The notes: generated by a model not told the origin, from the sequence alone. A DNA stretch of 64,000 bases from Hydractinia symbiolongicarpus (GCF_029227915.1 NC_079888.1:8043001-8107000); one strand, 5' to 3'. Shown: positions 48,277 through 58,950, counted from the stretch's first letter. Numbers and translations: made by a program.

Positions 48277-49962
48277 TTAAAATATGTATGGTATATCCAT
48301 GCATATTTTGCAGGTGCAAACATCACCTTCCCAAAATTTTATTGAGCTACGGAAGGCTTCGAGAGAAGGAGCATTCTTTGTAGCGTCAGGCACAGATATC
48401 CGTAGCTTCCCTGCAATATTTGATAAAGTATTTAAGCCATAGTACGTTGTCCGACAAGTTGGTCGCCTGATCAAATTAAAGCAACGAAGGTTGTACTTGT
48501 TTTCCCTAACAGAAAATATCTCGTTCATATATAGAGGTGACAATCCATTTAAAAATTTGTAAACCTCTTTCATTAAATTCTGTAAATTGATGATGTGAAT
48601 ATTTTTAACATTACATAAAGATAAAAGTTCATCGTAACTGCCATTTATATCGTCCTGTATGATTCTTAGACAACGTTCATGAATACGATTGATTCGATTA
48701 TTCGCAACTTTTCCACAAAACATCCATACTAAGGGACAGTAAGAAAACTGAGACAAAATAAATGAATTGAAGAGAAAACGCTTCATCTTGGGTGTCAAAA
48801 AGGAAGATATCCTTTGAAGCACGTTGAGTTTCCTACTAGCCTTATTACAGATGTTTTTGACATGCGAATGAAAGTTTAGTCTCAAGTCAATCGTAACACC
48901 AAGAAGCACTACAGACGATTTACACGCAATTTTCAAATGGTTAAATATCAAACTTTCATCGTGATGACATAATACAATATATTGATACTTTTTCAAATTT
49001 ATTGCTAAGTAATTTTCATAAAACCAATTATTAACTATGACCAAATTAGTAAGCAGTGTTTGTTTTACATCTTCTAATGAATTTTCACAAGCATATAAGG
49101 TGTTATCATCTGCAAAGTTACAAAGGGATGATTGAATAATGAACCAGAATAAATCATTTATAGAATAATTGAAGAAAGGAGGTCCTAAGATTGATCCTTG
49201 TGGAACTCCAACTTGAAGAGGAAGCCATTCGCTAAAAGAAGAATTTATTCTGGTTCTCTGAAAACGATTTTTCAAGTATGAGTGAATAAATAATAAAGAA
49301 GATTCAGAAAAACCATAGGCATGCAGCTTTGCAATAAGCAAATCATGGTTGATAGTATCAAAAGCTTTTGAAAGGTCCATTAGCACTGCTCCAACTACAC
49401 CCTTATTATCAAGTGTGCTTTTCCATTTTTCAATCATTCGAATGAGAGCATATTGTGTATTATAACCCTTTCTGAAGCCTGATAGATGAGGGCTGAGTTT
49501 GTCATGCATAAAAGTGTGCATTTGATTAAGAATAATTCTTTCAAAAACCTTTGATAAACAGGGAAGCAAGCTAACAGGTCTATAGTTCTCCTTATCATTA
49601 CAGTCATCCTTCTTAAAAACAGGTATAACCTCTGCAAGTTTTAAATCATCAGGAAAAATATTAGTCTGTAAACAAAAATTTATAATATTAGTGAGGATAG
49701 GAACAAAGATATGAATAAACTTTTTCAACATAAAAACTGGAAAATCACCACTAACAGAAGATTTCTTTGCATCCATGTCTTTGATGACTTTGAGAACATC
49801 AGGCTGTTCAACCAGCGAAAAATAGAACTTTTCATCATAACCCACATTTTCACGAATTTTCAAAATACTGATGTGATTAGTATACGAGTGGATTGCATCG
49901 TGAATGGTTGCTGTATGTGTATCATCGTTTGGTTTGATTGGTAAATTTTTCGTGATATTCAT
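48277..49962 (-). pseudogene. CR1/L2-like ORF2 fragment: reverse transcriptase and C-terminus
   Basis: 561 codons. Reverse transcriptase motifs are intact: LMDLSKAFD near 195-202, GVPQGSILGP near 252-261, and FADD at 283-286. The C-terminal tail ends in a Cys-rich CTCKICM segment. It is clearly related to the ORF2 at 12585-15461 but belongs to another family. The apparent ATG at 49962 is internal: the upstream reading frame continues in the frame of 49922-50392, with a small deletion near 49957. Not functional by itself because the endonuclease is missing. Confidence 0.85.
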
Positions 49963-50392
49963 TGAAGATTTTGCATAATTTTTGTTCGTCGGTGACTATC
50001 TTTTCTTTCTCGATTAAGATAATTTTGTTGGTGTTATAACTAACGTTTGAAAACAATGGCTTGACAGACTTCCAGAACTTTTTATTATCAGTAATGCTTG
50101 TCATACGTAAACCCTTGATATACGAACGTCTGGTTTTTCGTAATAAGGAAACACAGTAGTTTCTCTGTCTAGTGAAGTTGGACCAATTTTCTTTTGATCG
50201 TGATTTGTTATATATGCGACGAAGTTTGGATCTGTGCATAATAGCTTTGCGAAGCTCCTTGGTGATAAAAGGTGCGTTATTGAATCTTAGTATTTTCTTT
50301 TTCAATGGTGCAAAATGGTTTAGCGTAGACGTGATGCATAAATTGAATTGGTTAAAGTCGTAATTGTTCTCAAGTAATTTCAAAAAGTTCAT
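49922..50392 (-). pseudogene. CR1/L2-like ORF2 fragment: endonuclease-RT linker
   Basis: 156 codons matching the linker of the full ORF2 (shared blocks PLKKKIL, LRKAIM and ITDNK.FW, about residues 290-410). It overlaps the downstream fragment by 41 bp and shifts frame after IFNEY, where the intact protein continues IFNSYF. The true 5' end of the element is the truncation point near 50423. Confidence 0.8.
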
Positions 50393-50495
50393 TGATAATG
50401 TTCTTTCAAAATCAAATCAAATTAAGTAATCTTAGGTGTGGTCAATTATTGCGTAAGTCCAAGACGGCTTTAATGGCGGCACATATGGCGAATCA

Positions 50496-50568
50496 GCCCG
50501 GCTAGCTCAGTCGGTAGAGCAGGAGACTCTTAATCTCAGGGTTGTTGGATCGCGCCCCACGTTGAGCG
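50496..50568 (+). tRNA. tRNA-Lys(CTT), R20
   Basis: As R9 Lys; separated from its Gln-Ser pair by the insertion. Confidence 0.5.
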
Positions 50569-50775
50569 ATTTCGGATAGACTAAGGATTGCATTACCAAC
50601 ACGCCGTGAAAATCGCCAAGTGTCCTTCTAAGCATGAGTGCTGCCATAAACCTGACAAAAGTTGAAGAAGTGGCTTCAAAACATTCCAATATGGTTTAGT
50701 CAATTTTAGATAAATCATCACTTCCCTCACGTGTTTCTTAAACAAAAGGTTAAATCAGAGTTGAAAAAGAATGTC

Positions 50776-50846
50776 AGGTGCTACCGAGATTTGAACTCGG
50801 ATCGCTGGATTTAAAGTCCAGAGTGCTAACCTTGCACCATACAACC
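50776..50846 (-). tRNA. tRNA-Gln body with TTA anticodon, R21
   Basis: As R10; TTA at plus 50812-50814. Confidence 0.55.
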
Positions 50847-50853
50847 GAATGTG

Positions 50854-50935
50854 CATCGAAGATGGGATTCGAAATCATGCGTGCAGAGCCCAACGGATTA
50901 GCAGTCCATCGCCTAAACCACTCGGCCGCCTCGTC
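50854..50935 (-). tRNA. tRNA-Ser(GCT), R21, degenerate
   Basis: As R10. Confidence 0.5.
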
Positions 50936-51117
50936 TTTTTCTGTACCACGTCTACTTTATGGAAAGCTAACATTGCTGAACCTGTTTCGTGTCACGTAAC
51001 CTTTCACCAGCCCAAACAGTAGGAGTACGCGAGTAGCCGAGTTTTAAGTAATCTTAGGTGTGGTCAATTATTGCGTAAGTCCAAGACGGCTTTAATGGCG
51101 GCACTTATGACGAATCA

Positions 51118-51190
51118 GCCCGGCTAGCTCAGTCGGTAGAGCATGAGACTCTTAATCTCAGGGTCGTTGGATCGCGCCCCACGTTGAGCG
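51118..51190 (+). tRNA. tRNA-Lys(CTT), R21
   Basis: G1 restored; T loop ATCGCGC. Confidence 0.5.
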
Positions 51191-51397
51191 TTTTCGGATA
51201 GACTAAGGATTACATTACCAACACGCCGGGAAAATCGCCAAGTGTCCTTCTAAGCATGAATGCTGCCACAAACCTGGTAAAAGTTGAAGAAATGACTTGA
51301 AAGTATTCAGGTATGGCTTAGTCAATTTTAGATGAATCATCCCTTACCTCACGTGTTTCCTAAACAAAAGATTACGTCAGAGTTGAAAAAGAAAGTG

Positions 51398-51469
51398 AGG
51401 TTCTACCGAGATTTGAATTCGGCTCCCTGTATTCAAAGTCCAGAGCGCTAACCATCACACCATAGAACC
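51398..51469 (-). tRNA. tRNA-Gln(TTG), R22
   Basis: Acceptor intact; stem mismatches. Confidence 0.55.
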
Positions 51470-51476
51470 GAATGTG

Positions 51477-51558
51477 CGACGAAGATGGGATTCAAACGCA
51501 CTCGGGCAGAGCCCCATGGATTAGCAGTCCATCGCCTTAACCACTCAGCCACCTCGTC
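51477..51558 (-). tRNA. tRNA-Ser(GCT), R22
   Basis: T loop TTTGAAT with broken T stem. Confidence 0.55.
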
Positions 51559-51741
51559 TGTTTCTGTACCACGTCTACTTTATGGAAAGCTAACATTGCT
51601 GAACCTGTTTCGAGTCACGTAACCTTTTACCAGTCCAAACAGTAGGAGTACGCGAGTGGCCCATATTTAAGTAATCTTAGGTGTGGTCAATTACTGCATA
51701 AGTCCAAGACGGTTTTAATGACGGCACCTGATAACGAGTCA

Positions 51742-51813
51742 GCCCGGCTAGCTCAGTCGGTAGAGCATGAGACTGTTAATCTCAGGGTCGTGGTTTCGAG
51801 CCCACGTTGGGCG
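51742..51813 (+). tRNA. tRNA-Lys body with GTT anticodon, R22
   Basis: Anticodon 51775-51777; acceptor, D and anticodon stems paired. Confidence 0.7.
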
Positions 51814-52020
51814 TTTTCTGATAGACTTTGAATTGCATTACCAACGCGCCGTGGAAATCGCCAAGTCTCCTTCTAAGCATGAGTGCTGCCATAAACCTGA
51901 CAAAAGTTGAAGAAGTGGCTTCAAAACATTCCAATATGGTTCAGTCAATTTTAGATAAATCATCACTTCCCTCACGTGTTTCTTAAACAAAACAATGAAT
52001 CAGAGTTGTAAAAGAAATTC

Positions 52021-52092
52021 AGGTGCTACCGAGATTTGAACTCGGATCGCTGTATTCAAAGTCCAGAGTTCGAACCATTACATCATAGAACC
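52021..52092 (-). tRNA. tRNA-Gln(TTG), R23
   Basis: T arm canonical. Confidence 0.55.
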
Positions 52093-52099
52093 GAATGTT

Positions 52100-52181
52100 G
52101 GACGAAGATGGGATTGGCACCCACGCGGGCAGAGCCCAATGGATTAGCAGTCCATCGCCTTAACCACTCGGCCACCTCGTC
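52100..52181 (-). tRNA. tRNA-Ser(GCT), R23
   Basis: C73; T loop TGCCAAT. Confidence 0.55.
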
Positions 52182-52364
52182 TGTTTCTGTACCACGTCTA
52201 CTTTATGAAAAGCTAACATTGCTGAACCTGTTTCGAGTCACGTAGCCTTTTACCAGACCAAACAGTAGGAGTACGCGAGTGGCCCATATTTAAGTAATTT
52301 TAGGTGTGGTCAATTACTGCATAAGTCCAAGACGGTTTTAATGACGGCACCTGATAACGAGTCA

Positions 52365-52436
52365 GCCCGGATAGCTCAGTCGGTAGAGCATGAGACTGTT
52401 AATCTCAGGGTCGTGGTTTCGAGCCCACGTTGGGCG
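52365..52436 (+). tRNA. tRNA-Lys body with GTT anticodon, R23
   Basis: Anticodon 52398-52400; A7 mismatch. Confidence 0.65.
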
Positions 52437-52643
52437 TTTTCTGATAGACTTTGAATTTCATTACCAACGCGCCGTGGAAATCCCCAAGTCTCCTTCTAAG
52501 CATGAGTGCTGCCATAAACCTGACAAAAGTTGAAGAAGTGGCTTGAAAGCATTCAAATATGGCTTAGTCAATTTTAGATAAATCATCACTTCCCTCACGT
52601 GTTTCTTAAACAAAACAATGAATCAGAGTTGTAAAAGAAATTC

Positions 52644-52715
52644 AGGTGCTACCGAGATTTGAACTCGGATCGCTGTATTCAAAGTCCAGAGTTCGAACCA
52701 TTACATCATAGAACC
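52644..52715 (-). tRNA. tRNA-Gln(TTG), R24
   Basis: T arm canonical. Confidence 0.55.
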
Positions 52716-52722
52716 GAATGTT

Positions 52723-52804
52723 GGACGAAGATGGGATTTGCACCCACGCGGGCAGAGCCCAATGGATTAGCAGTCCATCGCCTTAACCACTCGGCCACCT
52801 CGTC
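52723..52804 (-). tRNA. tRNA-Ser(GCT), R24
   Basis: C73; T loop TGCAAAT. Confidence 0.55.
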
Positions 52805-52987
52805 TGTTTCTGTACCACGTCTACTTTATGGAAAGCTAACATTGCTGAACCTGTTTCAAGTCACGTAACCTTTTACCAGTCCAAACAGTAGGAGTACGCG
52901 AGTGGCCCATATTTAAGTAATCTTAGGTGTGGTCAATTATTGCGTAAGTCCAAGACGGTTTTAATGGCGGCACCTGATAACGAGTCA

Positions 52988-53059
52988 GCCCGGCTAGCTC
53001 AGTCGGTAGAGCATGAGGCTGTTAATCTGAGGGTCGTGGGTTCGAGCCCACGTTTGGCG
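52988..53059 (+). tRNA. tRNA-Lys body with GTT anticodon, R24
   Basis: Anticodon 53021-53023; T stem perfect with a six-base loop; gtttggc acceptor mismatch. Confidence 0.65.
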
Positions 53060-53266
53060 TTTTCTGATAGACTTTGAATTGCATTACCAACGCGCCGTGG
53101 AAATCGCCAAGTCTCCTTCTAAGCATGTGTGCTGCCATAAACCTGACAAAAGTTGAAGAAGTGGCTTCAAAACATTCCAATATGGTTTAGTCAATTTTAG
53201 ATAAATCATCACTTCCCTCACGTGTTTCTTAAACAAAAGATTACATCAGAGTTGAAAAAGAAAGTC

Positions 53267-53338
53267 AGGTTCTACCGAGATTTGAATTCGGATCGCTGTA
53301 TTCAAAGTCCAGAGTGCTAACCATCACACCATAGAACC
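53267..53338 (-). tRNA. tRNA-Gln(TTG), R25
   Basis: As R12. Confidence 0.6.
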
Positions 53339-53345
53339 GAATGTG

Positions 53346-53427
53346 CGACGAAGATGGGATTCAAACGCACTCGGGCAGAGCCCCATGGATTAGCAGTCCA
53401 TCGCCTTAACCACTCGGCCACCTCGTC
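53346..53427 (-). tRNA. tRNA-Ser(GCT), R25
   Basis: As R12. Confidence 0.55.
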
Positions 53428-53608
53428 TGTTTCTGTACCACGTCTACTTTATGGAAAGCTAACATTGCTGAACCTGTTTCGAGTCACGTAACCTTTCACC
53501 AGCCCAAACGTAGGTGTACGCGAGTGGCCGAGTTTTAAGTAATCTTAGGTGTGGTCAACTATTGCGTAAGTCCAAGACGGCTTTAATGGCGGCACTTATG
53601 ACGAATCA

Positions 53609-53681
53609 GCCCGGCTAGCTCAGTCGGTAGAGCAAGAGACTCTTAATCTCATTGTCGTTGGATCGCGCCCCACGTTGAGCG
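53609..53681 (+). tRNA. tRNA-Lys(CTT), R25
   Basis: tcattgtcg variant after the anticodon arm. Confidence 0.5.
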
Positions 53682-53888
53682 TTTTCGGATAGACTAAGGA
53701 TTACATTACCAACACGCCGGGAAAATCGCCAAGTGTCCTTCTAAGCATGAGTGCTGCCACAAACCTGGTAAAAGTTGAAGAAATGACTTGAAAGTATTCA
53801 AGTATGGCTTAGTCAATTTTAGATGAATCATCCCTTACCTCACGTGTTTCCTAAACAAAAGATTACATCAGAGTTGAAAAAGAAAGTC

Positions 53889-53960
53889 AGGTTCTACCGA
53901 GATTTGAATTCGGCTCGCTGTATTCAAAGTCCAGAGTGCTAACCATCACACCATAGAACC
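53889..53960 (-). tRNA. tRNA-Gln(TTG), R26
   Basis: Acceptor intact. Confidence 0.55.
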
Positions 53961-53967
53961 GAATGTG

Positions 53968-54049
53968 CTACGAAGATGGGATTCAAACGCACTCGGGCAG
54001 AGCCCCATGGATTAGCAGTCCATCGCCTTAACCACTCGGCCACCTCGTC
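53968..54049 (-). tRNA. tRNA-Ser(GCT), R26
   Basis: Acceptor ctacgaa, one mismatch; broken T arm. Confidence 0.5.
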
Positions 54050-54231
54050 TGTTTCTGTACCACGTCTACTTTATGGAAAGCTAACATTGCTGAACCTGTT
54101 TCGAGTCACGTAACCTTTTACCAGTCCAAACAGTAGGAGTACGCGAGTGGCCCATATTTAAGTAATCTTAGGTGTGGTCAATTATTGCGTAAGTCCAAGA
54201 CGGCTTTAATGGCGGCACTTATGACGAATCA

Positions 54232-54304
54232 GCCCTGCTAGCTCAGTCGGTAGAGCATGAGACTCTTAATCTCAGGGTCGTTGGATCGCGCCCCACGTTG
54301 AGCG
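54232..54304 (+). tRNA. tRNA-Lys(CTT), R26
   Basis: gccctgc acceptor mismatch. Confidence 0.5.
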
Positions 54305-54656
54305 TTTTCTGATAGACTTTCGATAGCATTACCAACGCGCCGTGGAAATCACCAAGTCTCCTTCTAAGCATGAGTGCTGTCGTAAACCTGGCAAATGTTA
54401 AAAAATGACTTGAAATCATTCAAATATGGCTTAGTTAAATTTAGATAAATCAACCCTTCCATCGCATATTTCTTAAACAAAAGATTAAGTCAGGGTTGAA
54501 AAATAAAGTTAGGCACGAGCGCTGCCATAAACCTAGCAAATGTTGAAGAAATGACTTGAAAGCATTCAAATATGGTTTAGACAATTTTAGATAAATTATC
54601 CCTTCCCTCACGTGTTTCTTAAACAAAGGATTAAATCAGAGTTGTAAAAGAAAGTC
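54305..54656. other. tRNA-less fused spacer
   Basis: Junction agttagg/cacgagcgctg near 54522, a further copy of the 40095 junction. Confidence 0.8.
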
Positions 54657-54726
54657 AGGTGGTACCGAGATTTGAACTCTGATTCCTGTTTTAAAGTCCA
54701 GAGAGCTAACCTTACACAATGCAACC
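54657..54726 (-). pseudogene. tRNA-Gln body with TTA anticodon, R27
   Basis: 70 nt; TTA at plus 54692-54694 but anticodon stem broken. Confidence 0.6.
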
Positions 54727-54733
54727 GAATAAG

Positions 54734-54815
54734 CATCGAAGATGGGATTCGAAATCATGCGTGCAGAGCCCAACGGATTAGCAGTCCATCGCCTTAACCA
54801 CTCGGCCACCTCGTC
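54734..54815 (-). tRNA. tRNA-Ser(GCT), R27, degenerate
   Basis: R10-type T arm and acceptor. Confidence 0.5.
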
Positions 54816-54997
54816 TGTTTCTGTACCACGTCTACTTTATGGAAAGCTAACATTGTTGAACCTGTTTCGAGTCACGTAACCTTTTACCAGCCCAAACAGA
54901 AGGAGTACGCGAGTGGCCCATACTTAAGTAATCTTAGGTGTGGTCAATTATTGCGTAAGTCCAAGACGGCTTTAATGGCGGCACTTATGTCGAATCA

Positions 54998-55069
54998 GCC
55001 CGGCTAGCTCAGTCGGTAGAGCATGAGACTGTTAATCTCAGGGTCGTGGGTTCGAGCCCACGTTTGGCG
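54998..55069 (+). tRNA. tRNA-Lys body with GTT anticodon, R27
   Basis: Anticodon 55031-55033; gtttggc acceptor mismatch; six-base T loop. Confidence 0.65.
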
Positions 55070-55276
55070 TTTTCTGATAGACTAAGGATTGCATTACCAA
55101 CACGCCGTGAAAATCGCCAAGTGTCCTTCTAAGCATGAGTGCTGCCACAAACCTGGTAAAAGTAGAAGAAATGACTTGAAAGTATTCAAGTATTGCTTAG
55201 TCTATTTTAGATGAATCATCCCTTACCTCACGTGTTTCCTAAACAAAAGATTACATCAGAGTTGAAAAAGAAAGTC

Positions 55277-55348
55277 AGGTTCTACCGAGATTTGAATTCG
55301 GATCGCTGTATTCAAAGTCCAGAGTGCTAACAATCACACCATAGAACC
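55277..55348 (-). tRNA. tRNA-Gln(TTG), R28
   Basis: Acceptor intact; D-loop variant caatcac. Confidence 0.55.
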
Positions 55349-55355
55349 GAATGTG

Positions 55356-55437
55356 CGACGAAGATGGGATTCAAACGCACTCGGGCAGAGCCCCATGGAT
55401 TAGCAGTCCATCGCCTTAACCACTCGGCCGCCTCGTC
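55356..55437 (-). tRNA. tRNA-Ser(GCT), R28
   Basis: T loop TTTGAAT. Confidence 0.55.
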
Positions 55438-55619
55438 TTTTTCTGTACCACGTCTACTTTATGGAAAGCTAGCATTGCTGAACCTGTTTCGAGTCACGTA
55501 ATCTTTCACCAGCCCAAACAGTAGGAGTACGCGAGTGGCCGAGTTTTAAGTAATCTTAGGTGTGGTAAATTATTGCGTAAGTCCAAGACGGCTTTAATGG
55601 CGGCACTTATGACGAATCA

Positions 55620-55692
55620 GCCCGGCTAGCTCAGTCGGTAGAGCATGAGACTCTTAATCTCAGGGTCGTTGGATCGCGCCCCACGTTGAGCG
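55620..55692 (+). tRNA. tRNA-Lys(CTT), R28
   Basis: Acceptor start intact; T loop ATCGCGC. Confidence 0.5.
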
Positions 55693-55899
55693 TTTTCGGA
55701 TAGACTAAGGATTACATTACCAACACGCCGGGAAAATCGCCAAGTGTCCTTCTAAGCATGAGTGCTGCCACAAACCTGGTAAAAGTTGAAGAAATGACTT
55801 GAAAGTATTCAAGTATGGCTTAGTCAATTTTAGATGAATCATCCCTTACCTCACGTGTTTCCTAAACAAAAGATTACATCAGAGTTAAAAAAGAAAGTC

Positions 55900-55971
55900 A
55901 GGTTCTACCGAGATTTGAATTCGGCTCGCTGTATTCAAAGTTCAGAGCGCTAACCATCACACCATAGAACC
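55900..55971 (-). tRNA. tRNA-Gln(TTG), R29
   Basis: Anticodon arm reads gttcag on the other strand, one extra mismatch. Confidence 0.5.
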
Positions 55972-55978
55972 GAATGTG

Positions 55979-56060
55979 CGACGAAGATGGGATTCAAACG
56001 CACTCGGGCAGAGCCACATGGATTAGCAGTCCATCGCCTTAACCACTCGGCCACCTCGTC
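55979..56060 (-). tRNA. tRNA-Ser(GCT), R29
   Basis: T loop TTTGAAT. Confidence 0.5.
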
Positions 56061-56243
56061 TGTTTCAGTACCACGTCTACTTTATGGAAAGCTAACATTG
56101 CTGAACATGTTTCGAGTCACGTAACCTTTTACCAGTCCAAACAGTAGGAGTACGCGAGTGGCCCATATTTAAGTAATCTTAGGTGTGGTCAATTACTGCA
56201 TAAGTCCAAGACGGTTTTAATGACGGCACCTGATAATGAGTCA

Positions 56244-56315
56244 GCCCGGCTAGCTCAGTCGGTAGAGCATGAGACTGTTAATCTCAGGGTCGTGGTTTCG
56301 AGCCCACGTTGGGCG
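56244..56315 (+). tRNA. tRNA-Lys body with GTT anticodon, R29
   Basis: Anticodon 56277-56279; as R22. Confidence 0.7.
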
Positions 56316-56667
56316 TTTTCTGATAGACTTTGAATTGCATTACCAACGCGCCGTGGAAATCGCCAAGTCTCCTTCTAAGCATGAGTGCTGTCGTAAACCT
56401 GGCAAATGTTAAAAAATGACTTGAAATCATTCAAATATGGCTTAGTTAAATTTAGATAAATCAACCCTTCCATCGCATATTTCTTAAACAAAAGATTAAG
56501 TCAGGGTTGAAAAATAAAGTTAGGCACGAGCGCTGCCATAAAGCTAGCAAATGTTGAAGAAATGACTTGAAAGCATTCAAATATGGTTTAGACAATTTTA
56601 GATAAATTATCCCTTCCCTCACGTGTTTCTTAAACAAAGGATTAAATCAGAGTTGTAAAAGAAAGTC
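56316..56667. other. tRNA-less fused spacer
   Basis: Duplicate of 54305-54656 with one noted base change. Confidence 0.8.
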
Positions 56668-56737
56668 AGGTGGTACCGAGATTTGAACTCTGATTCCTGT
56701 TTTAAAGTCCAGAGAGCTAACCTTACACAATGCAACC
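56668..56737 (-). pseudogene. tRNA-Gln body with TTA anticodon, R30
   Basis: Copy of R27 Gln; TTA at plus 56703-56705. Confidence 0.6.
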
Positions 56738-56744
56738 GAATAAG

Positions 56745-56826
56745 CATCGAAGATGGGATTCGAAATCATGCGTGCAGAGCCCAACGGATTAGCAGTCCAT
56801 CGCCTTAACCACTCGGCCACCTCGTC
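56745..56826 (-). tRNA. tRNA-Ser(GCT), R30, degenerate
   Basis: Copy of R27 Ser. Confidence 0.5.
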
Positions 56827-57008
56827 TGTTTCTGTACCACGTCTACTTTATGGAAAGCTAACATTGTTGAACCTGTTTCGAGTCACGTAACCTTTTACCA
56901 GCCCAAACAGAAGGAGTACGCGAGTGGCCCATACTTAAGTAATCTTAGGTGTGGTCAATTATTGCGTAAGTCCAAGACGGCTTTAATGGCGGCACTTATG
57001 TCGAATCA

Positions 57009-57080
57009 GCCCGGCTAGCTCAGTCGGTAGAGCATGAGACTGTTAATCTCAGGGTCGTGGGTTCGAGCCCACGTTTGGCG
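57009..57080 (+). tRNA. tRNA-Lys body with GTT anticodon, R30
   Basis: Anticodon 57042-57044; copy of R27. Confidence 0.65.
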
Positions 57081-57287
57081 TTTTCTGATAGACTAAGGAT
57101 TGCATTACCAACACGCCGTGAAAATCGCCAAGTGTCCTTCTAAGCATGAGTGCTGCCACAAACCTGGTAAAAGTAGAAGAAATGACTTGAAAGTATTCAA
57201 GTATTGCTTAGTCTATTTTAGATGAATCATCCCTTACCTCACGTGTTTCCTAAACAAAAGATTACATCAGAGTTGAAAAAGAAAGTC

Positions 57288-57359
57288 AGGTTCTACCGAG
57301 ATTTGAATTCGGATCGCTGTATTCAAAGTCCAGAGTGCTAACAATCACACCATAGAACC
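57288..57359 (-). tRNA. tRNA-Gln(TTG), R31
   Basis: Copy of R28. Confidence 0.55.
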
Positions 57360-57366
57360 GAATGTG

Positions 57367-57448
57367 CGACGAAGATGGGATTCAAACGCACTCGGGCAGA
57401 GCCCCATGGATTAGCAGTCCATCGCCTTAACCACTCGGCCGCCTCGTC
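57367..57448 (-). tRNA. tRNA-Ser(GCT), R31
   Basis: Copy of R28. Confidence 0.55.
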
Positions 57449-57630
57449 TTTTTCTGTACCACGTCTACTTTATGGAAAGCTAGCATTGCTGAACCTGTTT
57501 CGAGTCACGTAATCTTTCACCAGCCCAAACAGTAGGAGTACGCGAGTGGCCGAGTTTTAAGTAATCTTAGGTGTGGTAAATTATTGCGTAAGTCCAAGAC
57601 GGCTTTAATGGCGGCACTTATGACGAATCA

Positions 57631-57703
57631 GCCCGGCTAGCTCAGTCGGTAGAGCATGAGACTCTTAATCTCAGGGTCGTTGGATCGCGCCCCACGTTGA
57701 GCG
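57631..57703 (+). tRNA. tRNA-Lys(CTT), R31
   Basis: Copy of R28. Confidence 0.5.
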
Positions 57704-57910
57704 TTTTCGGATAGACTAAGGATTACATTACCAACACGCCGGGAAAATCGCCAAGTGTCCTTCTAAGCATGAGTGCTGCCACAAACCTGGTAAAAGTTGA
57801 AGAAATGACTTGAAAGTATTCAAGTATGGCTTAGTCAATTTTAGATGAATCATCCCTTACCTCACGTGTTTCCTAAACAAAAGATTACATCAGAGTTAAA
57901 AAAGAAAGTC

Positions 57911-57982
57911 AGGTTCTACCGAGATTTGAATTCGGCTCGCTGTATTCAAAGTTCAGAGCGCTAACCATCACACCATAGAACC
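57911..57982 (-). tRNA. tRNA-Gln(TTG), R32
   Basis: Copy of R29. Confidence 0.5.
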
Positions 57983-57989
57983 GAATGTG

Positions 57990-58071
57990 CGACGAAGATG
58001 GGATTCAAACGCACTCGGGCAGAGCCACATGGATTAGCAGTCCATCGCCTTAACCACTCGGCCACCTCGTC
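57990..58071 (-). tRNA. tRNA-Ser(GCT), R32
   Basis: Copy of R29. Confidence 0.5.
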
Positions 58072-58254
58072 TGTTTCAGTACCACGTCTACTTTATGGAA
58101 AGCTAACATTGCTGAACATGTTTCGAGTCACGTAACCTTTTACCAGTCCAAACAGTAGGAGTACGCGAGTGGCCCATATTTAAGTAATCTTAGGTGTGGT
58201 CAATTACTGCATAAGTCCAAGACGGTTTTAATGACGGCACCTGATAATGAGTCA

Positions 58255-58326
58255 GCCCGGCTAGCTCAGTCGGTAGAGCATGAGACTGTTAATCTCAGGG
58301 TCGTGGTTTCGAGCCCACGTTGGGCG
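58255..58326 (+). tRNA. tRNA-Lys body with GTT anticodon, R32
   Basis: Anticodon 58288-58290. Confidence 0.7.
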
Positions 58327-58534
58327 TTTTCTGATAGACTTTGAATTGCATTACCAACGCGCCGTGGAAATCGCCAAGTCTCCTTCTAAGCATGAGTGCT
58401 GCCATAAACCTGACAAAAGTTGAAGAAGTGGCTTCAAAACATTCCAATATGGTTTAGTCAATTTTAGATAAATCATCACTTCCCTCACGTGTTTTTTTAA
58501 ACAAAACAATGAATCAGAGTTGTAAAAGAAGTTC

Positions 58535-58606
58535 AGGTGCTACCGAGATTTGAACTCGGATCGCTGTATTCAAAGTCCAGAGTTCGAACCATTACATCAT
58601 AGAACC
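58535..58606 (-). tRNA. tRNA-Gln(TTG), R33
   Basis: T arm canonical; G30-A40 mismatch. Confidence 0.55.
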
Positions 58607-58613
58607 GAATGTT

Positions 58614-58695
58614 GGACGAAGATGGGATTTGCACCCACGCGGGCAGAGCCCAATGGATTAGCAGTCCATCGCCTTAACCACACGGCCACCTCGTC
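58614..58695 (-). tRNA. tRNA-Ser(GCT), R33
   Basis: C73; T loop TGCAAAT. Confidence 0.55.
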
Positions 58696-58878
58696 TGTTT
58701 CTGTACCACGTCTACTTTATGGAAAGCTAACATTGCTGAACCTGTTTCGAGTCACGTAACCTTTTACCAGACCAAACAGTAGGAGTACGCGAGTGGCCCA
58801 TATTTAAGTAATCTTAGGTGTGGTCAATTACTGCCTAAGTCCAAGACGGTTTTAATGACGGCACCTGATAACGAGTCA

Positions 58879-58950
58879 GCCCGGCTAGCTCAATCGGTAG
58901 AGCATGAGACTGTTAATCTCAGGGTCGTGATTTCGAGCCCACGTTGGGCG
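58879..58950 (+). tRNA. tRNA-Lys body with GTT anticodon, R33
   Basis: Anticodon 58912-58914; T stem reads gtgat. Confidence 0.65.

Larger units (their letters stand above)
48128..50423 (-). mobile_element. 5'-truncated CR1/L2-like element, second family
   Basis: A 2296-bp insertion defined by comparison with the empty site at 41131-41133. The target TT is present on both sides, a 2-bp duplication or microhomology. A poly(A) tail appears as a T tract from about 48131. Only the linker, reverse transcriptase and C-terminus of ORF2 are present; the ORF1 and endonuclease parts are missing, as in abortive target-primed reverse transcription. Confidence 0.92.
54380..58401. repeat. 2011-bp direct tandem duplication
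   Basis: 54380-56390 and 56391-58401, with almost no differences seen. Each copy carries R27-R29-type units including a TTA Gln copy. Confidence 0.9.
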
